A stretch of DNA of 64,000 nt from Craterostigma plantagineum (Eukaryota > Streptophyta > Magnoliopsida > Lamiales > Linderniaceae), in the NCBI GenBank assembly GCA_027422505.1, contig JAPQWV010000356.1, positions 62,001 through 126,000 on the forward strand. The letters run 5' to 3'. The position numbers and the translations under genes are program-made. Within the stretch, counting starts at the first letter, position 1. Each line of letters starts with the position of its first letter. Positions 1 to 8,949 of the stretch are shown here, piece by piece. The notes under the pieces were generated by a model. That model did not search any database. It had not been told where the DNA came from and was given only the letters and a program-made list of their open reading frames with translations.

Positions 1-300
1 ACGGACGAAGTCCGAGTATCGATCCACGAAGACAGCTCAATTAATTCTAAGATAATATTCCTAATTTTAATTTAGACTAAGGGAATTTTTAACCTTCCAT
101 GATTGGGATGATATTTTCATTCTTCAAATAAAATATCATGTGAATTTGCAATATATTCACAATTCATGGAGAATAGTCTCATCTAGACGTGTGTAGCGTA
201 AGCTCATTTTGGATTGAAAAAAAGTTAAAATATTGAATAAATAATAATTTTCAAATAGTACGTCACCGTTTCAATGAATTGGCAATGGTATACAAGCAAA
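1..300. other. AT-rich flank, no gene seen
   Basis: I see no coding region, RNA gene or clear repeat here. The stretch is AT-rich and ends at the target-site duplication of the MULE that follows. Confidence 0.5.
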
Positions 301-392
301 GCAAGCTTAGGCTTTTTAAATAAAATAATGCTAATTAATTCAAAAATTAATAAAATAGGACTATTTACGTTGAAATTAATAAAATAGAGGAA

Positions 393-550
393 AACGCATC
401 TATTGAACGCGTCGTCGCGTCCAATAGACGTGATGATGACCTGGCCCGGAACAAAACGGGCCTTATTCGAATAATTTAACTATTGGGCCCATTAACGGGC
501 CGTCGCGCTTAATAGGCGCGACGTCGCGTCTAATAGATGCGACGTCGTGT
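393..550. repeat. CG-rich subterminal repeat array, left side of MULE copy 1
   Basis: Short degenerate units such as GCGACGTCGCG separated by CTAATAGA or CCAATAGA recur several times. The same units occur in inverted orientation at the other end and in MULE copy 2. In a MULE they could bind transposase or be silencing targets; that role is inference. Confidence 0.7.
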
Positions 551-1029
551 ATAATAAACTCGTGACTTCCTCTTCTTTCTTCGCCATTTCCTCTTCCTCC
601 ACATGTTTTCTCAGCCGCAATTTTTCCTCTTAACGACGACGGCGAACATCAGGCGGCCCTTGAGCTCCTCTTCGTTGCGAATTTCGTCCTTTTCTTCTTC
701 GATTTTGGTATGAAATGCGCCAGTATATTGATTTTGGTATATTCTTTGAATTTGGTCGAATTCGTGAGTTTAAGTTTGTGTTTTTGGTAGAATTATGTGA
801 TATAGATATCGTGGGTTGTAGATTTGATTGATATAATACGTCAATTTTAGATCTTTGATTCAATTTAGGAATTTCCCCAATTTTGAAACCCAAATTTTGA
901 AATTAGGGTTTCTACTATGATTGCTTGGATTTTCGATATGTGATTCGATTTATGTGTTGATGTTGTTTTTGTTTTAGTTTGTTTTAGTTTATAGTTGTGG
1001 CGATATTGACTTGTAAACGTTCGATTTGG

Positions 1030-1909
1030 ATGGATACGTACGAATACTACGGTCCGGTAGATCGCTCCCTATTGATATTCCAGGATAGTCATCATTGTAA
1101 CGATGTACTATCCAATTCTGATGGCGCCCTAGACACGCCTTTGACCGTAAGGGGTTTGGAGAGTGTCGTGTGGGGTAAGCTGTCACGATTGGTGCATTTG
1201 CATGGTCGTATTTTGGAGAAGTTGGATAGTATGTCATTCTATGGCGTCTATAGTTGTGGATCTCAGAAGTTAGATCCACACTTGATCACTGCTCTCGTAG
1301 AGAGGTGGAGGAAGGAGACGCACACGTTCCACTTGCCTGTGGGTGAGGCGACCGTCACGCTCGAGAACGTCTTTGTACTGTGGGGACTCCCCGTCGATGG
1401 TCACTCGCTCAGTGGTGTGATCCACAGCAGGACGCAGGGTCAGTGGCTCGATTACCTGGAGCAGCTGACTGGTTACAGACCTGCTGTGGGTGCCTACAGC
1501 GGGACGAATGTGTCGTTGAGGAAGTTTGCAGACTAGTTAGAAGCCAACGAGGTCGACGACGAAAGCCCAGATTATGAGGTCGATCAGCGCGCACGTGCAT
1601 AGGCGCTGTTGCTCATGGGATCGTTTTTGTTCCCTGACTCCAGCGGAAGCTCGACGTCCATGACTTTGCTTCCGTTGCTCGAAGACATTTTGGGAAGTGT
1701 CGTTCTGGCGTTCTTGTACAGAGAGCTTTATACATCGTGCCAGCATCAGAAGATGAATATCGGTGGAGCTCTGCGATTGCTTCAGGTGCTTTCTTTTGGT
1801 TAATTGAATTTTCTTGAGGCATATACCAACTAATTTTATAATTTAAATTTTGTGCAGGTATGGACGTGGATACGTATATTACCTGTGCAGCCCATTATTA
1901 CCCGTGCTG
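1030..1909 (+). pseudogene. plant mobile domain (PMD, MAIN-like) gene, broken
   Basis: The start at 1030 (MDTYEYYGP) matches the start of the sister gene in MULE copy 2. The protein has hallmarks of the PMD family: CGSQKLDPHLI, ERWRKETHTFHLPVGEATVTLE and WGLPVDGHSLSG. Two in-frame TAG codons interrupt it, at 1534 (where copy 2 has TGG, Trp) and at 1600. Otherwise the frame stays open to about 1785. A GT-AG intron (1786-1857) then leads into a short C-terminal piece ending near 1909, where the MuDR fragment begins on the other strand. A probable intron-bearing 5' leader lies upstream, as in copy 2. PMD proteins such as Arabidopsis MAIN and MAIL1 act in nuclear gene silencing and genome stability; this copy is unlikely to make a full protein. 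Confidence 0.8.
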
Positions 1910-1915
1910 GCCAAC

Positions 1916-2898
1916 TCATGCGTGAAGCATGTGTGAGGTCCTCCATATCTCGTCACCTTTCAAAAAAAACTTTTCGTTGAAGACTGCTCGCAATTTCCAA
2001 TTACAGTCGTCGATGTGATTGCATCTGACTCTCCATGCGGTTCTATTACTTTCGGTCACATGGTACTCACGTCTAACAACCCTCAAATGGTAATCGTTAA
2101 CAACACATTTCAAATGTTCTTTGCTATTAAACGTCATACCTACGAAAATGCAGGGTCGTCCCTATCGTAAAAATCACCACCAGTTTCGTCAACTTCTGGG
2201 GGAGCCATTTGAAAAGTGGTATTAAACGGCACCGACTGGTATAATGTTGGGTTCTCTTCTGGCTCACTTGGTTCATCGTTATTATCATCGTCGTCATCTG
2301 CGGGATCTGGAAATTCTTCTAGTGCCACACCCTCATCATCAGCTTCAGAGTCGCTGACGTCACTATTTTGGACGGCGTCATGAACGATCTCTGGCTGCGC
2401 CAACGTCGAACTGCTAGGAACGCAACGGCTATTCGAAGGTATATCTTCGTGAGGGGCAAACGAAATATTTGTCAATCCTTCCGTAACTGATGTAATGTCA
2501 GGAAACGAATCCATCGGCGCAGGATTCGTGTACTCGTCGGGAGCATCTACGTTGCGATCGAACTGAACGATCTCAGTTGCCTCGACAAAGACCTCAATGT
2601 AACCGAGTTCGGCGTCGGGATCCAAGAAGTATGCGAGGTCGGCATCACTAGACATTAGTAGAAGATTATGATACAGTTGAGAGTGTTGATAGTATTCGTT
2701 CTTCACCCGAACGATTAAAGAGAAAGAAGTGTTGTTGACGGAAGTCATGTCGTACAACATATTAAGAAATTGGTCAAAATTGATTTCGCGACGAATTCGT
2801 CGATAACCGATGGGTTGAAGACTATATCGAATGGTGTTTGATTCCTGTATGATTTCACCGCCATAATAGACAACTATTTGAATTTTTCTGGACACCAT
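1916..2898 (-). pseudogene. MuDR-type transposase, N-terminal fragment
   Basis: The start at 2898 (MVSRKIQIVVYYGGEI) opens an N-terminal region typical of plant MuDR proteins, followed by a long acidic linker. After a small frameshift near 2145 comes the MuDR DNA-binding-type domain (VGMTFNSKEHLKCVVNDYH, then VRC and NWKLRA). Another frameshift near 1935 precedes a GGPHTC-like motif. The sequence ends there, so the MULE transposase (DDE) domain and the SWIM zinc finger are absent. In autonomous elements this protein binds the terminal repeats and cuts them. Confidence 0.78.
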
Positions 2899-2977
2899 AT
2901 TGGATATGTATGAAATTTTATGAATTAATAATGTAAGTTCGTGCGGCTTAAATAGGGCAAAGCTAAGGGCACCCTCG

Positions 2978-3212
2978 CGGGTAATGGGCGCGACATCGCT
3001 CTTAATGGACGCGACGATAATCCTTTACGCGTAGTGGGCCGTCAAATCAGTTGATATAGTGGGCTTAGTGGGCTGCGTCAATAAACGCGACGGCGCGTCC
3101 ATTAAGCGCGTAGCGGGCCACACACGGGCCCAGCTGGATTTTCGCGTGGGACATCCCGTGCCATGTAGGCGTCGCTGCTAATAGGCGCGACGTCGCTTCT
3201 AATAGACGCGTT
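2978..3212. repeat. CG-rich subterminal repeat array, right side of MULE copy 1
   Basis: This is the inverted counterpart of the array at 393-550, with recurring GGCGCGACGTCGC and AATAGACGCG units. It lies between the transposase start and the terminal AT-rich repeat. Confidence 0.65.
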
Positions 3213-3357
3213 TTACTCGATTTTAATAATTTCGGTCATAATAACCCTATTTTTAATGAATATTGATTTAAATTGCATTATTTTAATTAAAAAGCCGCAG
3301 GCTTACTTTTATTTTTGAAATTACATCATACAAAATTAACGGAAATTGCATTTCACT

Positions 3358-4929
3358 TCAGCCTTTGAGCAGATGATCAACCAATGCGTTAAACCCCTTG
3401 AAAGAAGACCCATCGGCGACGACGGCCCTCTCCGCCTTCTCCTTCCACTCCATCGCATTCTCCCTCAGCTTAATTCCCTTTTTGCCCTCCATCAGCTCCT
3501 TCACAAGCCCTTCCACCTTGCCCCTCTCCACGTCGGCGTCGATTTCCAAGCCGATCTCCCACTGCGAGCACGCGTACAGGCAGTTCATCTGCTGCTCGGC
3601 GAAGAACGGCCAGCATATCATCGGAACGCCGGCAGACACGCTCTCCGTGATCGAATTCCAGCCGCAGTGCGTCAGAAATCCGCCGATCGACGGATGATTC
3701 AGCAGCTTCTCCTGAGGGCACCAGTCCAGGATCAGCCCTCGCCCCTCGATTTCGCGGAGGAACTCCTCCGATATAGCCTCGGTGCCGCCGTCGACGAGGT
3801 TGGGCCTTATCGCCCATAGGAAGTGGTACTTGCTGTTCGCCAATCCCCAGGCGAATTCGATCAATTGCTTTGGGGTGACGACCACCAAGCTCCCGAAATT
3901 CACGTACACCACGGATCTGGGCTCTCTGAGGTCGAGCCACTCGTGGAATTTGTCGTCCTCCTTCCACAGGCTCGAACCTAGGGTTTCGAGCTTCGAATCG
4001 TAATTGCCTTTCTTTTCGAGCAAGGTTAGCGGCCCTATGGTGTAGAGATTTGGGCACCTGAGCTTGATTACGTCTAGGACGTCCCTCTCCAAATCGTCGA
4101 ACGTATTGAGGATTAGGCTCCCCGTACTTGCAGCCTCGACGGCCGTTTCGTGGGTGAAATTGGTCATGACGTCATCTTTGTCCGTCGTACGGATGAACGT
4201 GGGTAGGTCTCTGAGCTTCATGCCTTTCTCCATCGACGGCGTCCATTCGATGGTTGTCTTGTCGAGGTATCCATTGCTGAGGTAACTCTCATCTGTTAAC
4301 AGTACAATATTCATCAATGGCTTTTCAGATCTTAAGCCATTTCTGTGGGCACATAACACCATTTTTTCTCGTCTTTATCGATTCAGCTGAAACTTGAAAC
4401 AGAGCTTTTTACCTTTGAGAGGAAAGTATCCCAATTCGATGAGCTCCTCAATCTTGAGATACCCCAAAACACCACAAGCACTGCAGGTGAAGAACAGAAC
4501 CTCAGGTATGTGAAATTCTCGGGCAACCTTCAAAGTAAATGCCATTACAGCGTCGGCCACTATGCAGGTGATCGGCGGAGAATCCTTCGGCGGGGATGAA
4601 GTGAGCCTCACCACTAGCTCTCTGAAAGAGCTCAGCCCGTTAACCGGGAGGCTCTGAGCCATAAGTGGAAGGTCGAGAATGCCCCTGTGATTGTCCTCGG
4701 GCAGGCCGTCGGAGAATGTCTGAAACTGGAAACTGTCGACGCCGTCGATCAGAGATGGGTCTTTGTTCTTGGCCAGCTTTGCGTAGTTGAACTCGGTGTG
4801 GACGAAGGTTACGAAGAAGCCCCTCGAGTGGAGGAGCTTGGCGAGCTTGAGCATGGGGTTTATGTGGCCTTGTAATGGCACTGGGACACACAGTACGTGG
4901 GGTTTGCTCTTGGCGTTGGAATTCTCCAT
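3358..4929 (-). CDS. UDP-glycosyltransferase, UGT85 family
   Basis: Exon 1 is 4413-4929 and exon 2 is 3358-4292. The 120-bp intron has GTAAAA and CAG ends, interrupts Gly/Asp codon phase 1 and lies where UGT85 genes usually have their single intron. The product is 483 residues, normal for the family. The N-terminal motif PLQGHINP holds the expected catalytic His22. The plant PSPG box runs at about residues 363-406, from WCPQEKLLNHPSIGGF through HCGWNS to FFAEQQ; its final Gln fits UDP-glucose use. The family moves a sugar from a UDP-sugar to small acceptors in the cytosol. The closest remembered relatives are UGT85A and 7-deoxyloganetin glucosyltransferases, but the acceptor cannot be read from sequence. 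No break is seen. A MULE lies only about 50 bp past the stop codon. Confidence 0.92.
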
Positions 4930-5023
4930 CTTTTTTTTTTTGGGGGTGAAGGATTCTTCGGCTTGACTGGTGAGTATTGCCTCCTTTAGTCTTTATTTAC
5001 GGGCCGAAGAGTAGTTACTAATT

Positions 5024-5431
5024 TGGTCCTCTAACTTTTACAGAAATAGCTTTTAGTCCTTTTTGCAAAATTAATTCGGTACGTTTAGGTCATTGATCAT
5101 AAACGGTGACATGACAATTAAGTTTCACTCCACCTGATTAAAAAGGGTCATGTAGCTTCTCTTTGTTACCCTTTCCTCATGTGCAAAAATTATCATTGAA
5201 TAGTTCTTTCCTACCCAACAACGGTGTTGATGTGGTTTTTATTAGGTGATGTAGGAATGGTGATATGAGCTTTTTATACTAGGTGTAACTTCCTACATTA
5301 AGTTGCCACATCACCGCTGTTTAGGAAAAAAATGGCCGGACATGTTTGTCTATGATGAATGACCGGATTACTTTTTTACAAAAGAATAATACGAGGACTA
5401 AAAAATGATTTTGGTGAGAGTTAGAGGACCA
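5024..5431. mobile_element. MITE with inverted ends TGGTCCTCTAAC
   Basis: The left end TGGTCCTCTAACTTTTACAG is mirrored at the right end by GAGAGTTAGAGGACCA. There is no coding capacity. Flanks AGTTACTAA and AGTTATTAT are only partly alike, so the superfamily (MULE-like is my guess) is uncertain. Confidence 0.6.
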
Positions 5432-5480
5432 AGTTATTATTAGTGTTACTACGTCTCCTAAATAGGCACGTTTTTATTTA

Positions 5481-5796
5481 GGGTAAATTATCATTCAGGC
5501 CCCAAAATTGATTAAAAATAGTTTTCAGGACCTTTAAGAAAATATTTTAGTTTAAAGGACCATTTCGTAAAATTTAAAGATAAGGACCAACTGTTATAAA
5601 GTGTGCATGAATTGTTATCGGATGATCGTTTTCTGTTATTTTCATAACAATGAACTGTTATTGTGGGAACAATGAATTGTTACTGCAGACCAATAAATTG
5701 TTACTGAATAATCGGGTCCTTAAAATTAATTTTTTTTCTGACAGGGCCTGAACAAAAATTTCAGACCCTGACAGGGGACTGAACGAAAATTTTCCC
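5481..5796. mobile_element. MULE-like MITE, 316 bp
   Basis: The ends GGGTAAATTATCATTC and GAACGAAAATTTTCCC are inverted repeats. Both flanks carry the identical 9-mer TTTTATTTA (5472-5480 and 5797-5805), which is Mutator-type. No ORF of note is present. Confidence 0.8.
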
Positions 5797-5805
5797 TTTT
5801 ATTTA

Positions 5806-6954
5806 ATGTGTGTGGTCGGAATAGTACAACATGTTCTTAAATTGTCTCTTTGAGAGCCAGTGTTACCCTTAATATAGGATGGAACAGAGAAAGAATCTCT
5901 TGCCCACGCGTGCTGCACGTGCTCCCATTGGCGTTCGTGAAGATGCACTTGTATCGAATTATTAATCAGTTTATTACTCGCGCAAATGCAGGGTGTTAAC
6001 TATCTGTAGTTATTCTATATTAATAAATAACTATTATTGTGATAGTGGATAGTTTTTTATGTTTTTATTATATTTGTTTTATAATTTATTACAATTAATT
6101 ATTATGAGAGGCAACATTTGAGGATACATACATTTTTTGCATACTTATATAAGATAAGATATATGGCCCATGTTTACCAAATATGTAGAAATGATTACGT
6201 GGGTTTTTTTTTACAAACAAAATATGTATGGTTGGTTGCACTGCAATAAGGGCCACACAAGACTGTCCGAGGACAAAAATAGCATTTATGAGTTGTGTGT
6301 TTCGGTGGAGTCTGTGAAAGTAGTACCCATTTGGAATTTGTATGGACCAATGATTAATACGTGTTCTTGATTAATCGAATTAATTTACATATATATATAT
6401 ATACAAGGTGTACGTTCCTCTATGAGTCGTCCAGTGTTCATTCATACCACGATAACTACGTACAGATCTCAATTGATTCTTCGAATTTGCTGACTATTGT
6501 GGTCTGTATGGATTCAGGACGAGACACACACACGTGTCAAGTGAATTAAATCGAGGTGTGGACGTCTCATATCTGCCGATGAAGTTCATATTCGCTTCGT
6601 ATTCAGTTTAGTGGGGAAATTTCGGTGAAAAATACATGGGATTAATCTCGTGTTGTTGTTGACTTGATATCAAACTAAATAAGGGAAGAGTAAGTAGGGG
6701 CTTGAAGTTTCCATATGTCTATGTGAGGCATTAGATAAGGTTATGTCAATCGAATATTTTACGAGGTTCAACACTATTACTTTTCTAAGTACACTTAACG
6801 TTTGATTTGATACAATGGTTAGAGAAGATTATGGATTAAGTTGGTTAGAAAAATATATAATATTCGGACCAGTTCATATTAATCCATGTCATCCGTCTCA
6901 TTTAATATGAATCCTATTGAATGAAAGACCTTTCTTTGTGAACATTTCGTTAAA
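5806..6954. other. intergenic, no gene recognised
   Basis: AT-rich sequence with short open frames around 6170-6550 that match no family I know and have no clear gene signals. The last few hundred bases are the 5' flank of the tRNA-Met gene. Confidence 0.5.
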
Positions 6955-7039
6955 GGGGTGGTGGCGCAGTTGGCTAGCGCGTAGGTCTCATAGCTTCTGA
7001 GTTATCCTGAGGTCGAGAGTTCGAGCCTCTCTCACCCCA
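6955..7039 (+). tRNA. tRNA-Met(CAT), elongator type, with intron
   Basis: The acceptor 5' strand GGGGTGG pairs with CTCACCCC near the 3' end, with discriminator A at 7039. The D arm is GCGCAGTTGGCTAGCGC and the T arm contains GTTCGAGCC. The anticodon CAT lies in TCTCATAG, followed by an intron of about 11 nt before the 3' half of the anticodon arm. The A1-U72 pair expected of initiator tRNA is absent, so this is the elongator. Plant elongator tRNA-Met genes normally carry such an intron. Confidence 0.95.
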
Positions 7040-7369
7040 ACGAGTTTTAAATTTATTTTTAATTATATTTTTTCTATTTTTTGTGTAACTTTAAACGACT
7101 AAAAAATCAAGAATTTTTAGCAGATAAAATTTAAATTAACAAAACTTGGAGCAAAAAAAATAATAATAAATCAAGAGAAAAAATTGGGATCTTTACACAT
7201 AAATATCCATTTATATAAAAAAATTCGCAAATCAGACCCATGTTGGGTTTTTTTATATGCAGGTACCTTTCAGAATAAAACTTTTGCACATTGGTACCCG
7301 TTCCGCAGCAAGTACGTCATAAAACACATTTAGGTACCATACGGAAACATATTGTGGTACGTTATATAG

Positions 7370-8145
7370 TAGGGTGCAAATGAATCGAATTTTTTTGTTC
7401 GATTCGAAATTCGATTCGAAATTTAAGATTCGGATTCGAAATATTAGAATATCAAATCCGAATAGAATATTTTTTTCGATTCGAATAATTTTTGAATAAG
7501 AATACAATATGGCAATATTCGATTCGAATTTTTTTAGAATATTGGATTCGAATAATATAATATATATTATATAATACATACTATAAATACTTGTAGTTAA
7601 CTAACATATTAATATCACTTAAAGAGACATTATCACTTGATAGATCATTATTACAAGATCACATATCATTATTTTTTCCTTTACTGCGCCGCAAATCATA
7701 TATTTCATTATAATTAATCAATTTCTTGTTCTTCTACAGATAGAAGAAGAATTGGTTGATGTGGTATTGCATGGGTGATGATCAAAGTAAGCTAAGAAAA
7801 ACAATTATATTTGGAATTTATCGATGGAAGATTTTTTTGTGATTTAGGTATTGGATAACCTAATGATATGTTTCAGTATGTTTTCTTTTATGGCGTAACC
7901 ACATTTTTTCTCCACTACGTATTTTTTACGTTATTTGTTTTCTTAAAACAGGTTTTCTGAAGAAAAAATTTATTCGTATCCGAATATTCGAATATTCGCA
8001 AATATATTTGAATATATTATCAAATAGAATATGAATCAATTTTAGTATTCGAATAATAAAAGAATATGAATATGAATATTCGGAAAATAAAAGAATACAA
8101 ATAGAATATGGTGGTATTCGACTCGATTCGATTCGTGCAACCCTA
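7370..8145. mobile_element. hAT-like non-autonomous element, 776 bp
   Basis: Both flanks carry the identical 8-mer TTATATAG (7362-7369 and 8146-8153). The ends TAGGGTGCAAATGAATCGAA and its inverted partner (TTCGTGCAACCCTA) are imperfect inverted repeats. Subterminal regions are dense in ATTCGAAT words. No transposase is encoded. Confidence 0.85.
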
Positions 8146-8253
8146 TTATATAGTGAGAAAATGGTACATCATACAACACACATTAAGGTACCATATAGAC
8201 CGTATATAGTACCATATGTGGGTACCATATATACGCGTTACTTGGTACTTCAT

Positions 8254-8605
8254 CAGGCCCGGATTTGGTCCCGTGCAACCTGGCCCGTTGCACAGGGCCA
8301 CACAAATCCTGTGGGCCTCATTTTATTGTTTAAAGTCCATAAATCTATTTTATTAAGCCCATAGTTTAGTATTTGATATCCAATAATTCATAAAATAGGC
8401 CAAAAATTGTAATTAATATTAATTTTTCTTATTTTATTGTTCAAAGCCCATAAATTTATTTTATTAAGCCCATAAATTTGATATTCAAAATTTCGTAAAC
8501 TGGGCCAAAAAATAGTAATAATAATTAATTTTATTTGTTTATATCAAAATGGGCCTCCATATATTCTCTAAGAACGGGGCCACCGAAATTAAAAAACCGG
8601 CCCTG
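8254..8605. mobile_element. hAT-like MITE, 352 bp
   Basis: The flanks are identical 8-mers TACTTCAT (8246-8253 and 8606-8613). The ends are CAGGCCCGG and CCGGCCCTG, a common plant hAT-type terminus. No coding capacity. The element at 24079-28375 has the same type of ends. Confidence 0.85.
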
Positions 8606-8949
8606 TACTTCATACGCATAAAGAAAGGTACGTCAGGATTGGGAAAATAGTACACACAATCAAACGGTTATTAGAAAATTTTTCTGACAGGGGCCTTGAC
8701 TTGCAAAATTTATAGGTATTTGTATGTAGATACACCGAAAAAATTTACTAAAAATGACATACCAGCCAAGTTTTGCAGTTTTAAGTGGTCCTCGCCTATT
8801 AGAATTAGTAAAACATATTATGTGTGTTTATTTGGCACTTTATCTTACAACATATACATTTCATGACACAGCAAAAAAATCAAAGCATCATCATCAGTCT
8901 CACAAAATACTCTCTCATGCAGCAACACAACAGTCAATCGACTTTCAAG

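Larger units (their letters stand above)
310..3296. mobile_element. MULE carrying a MuDR transposase fragment and a PMD gene (copy 1)
   Basis: The ends are long imperfect terminal inverted repeats of about 130 bp. Each starts GGCTTTTTAA, runs through an AT-rich stretch and ends in CG-rich arrays of the type ACGCGTCTATT. The flanking 9-mers GCAAGCTTA (301-309) and GCAGGCTTA (3297-3305) match at 8 of 9 positions, as expected for an old Mutator-type target duplication. Inside are two convergent broken genes: a PMD gene on the plus strand and the N-terminal part of a MuDR transposase on the minus strand. The catalytic DDE part of the transposase is missing, so this copy cannot move by itself. The second copy at 17983-19440 shares the ends and the PMD gene. 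Confidence 0.88.
7197..8730. mobile_element. possible decayed TIR element hosting two hAT insertions
   Basis: The left edge (7197 on, ACATAAATATCCAT then CGCAAATCAGACCC) resembles the reverse complement of the right edge near 8690-8730. The interior outside the two hAT insertions repeats the word GGTACC or close variants. No matching target duplication was found, so this is tentative. Confidence 0.35.

Noticed and set aside
1..40. Hairpin CGGAC-GAA-GTCCG at the window start as a ribozyme
   Set aside because: Only a five-base stem; no conserved hammerhead core (CUGANGA with GAA) is seen around it.
4375..4929. Apparent stop between the two UGT frames
   Set aside because: A 120-bp GT-AG intron in the position and phase usual for UGT85 joins them cleanly, so it is not a frameshift.
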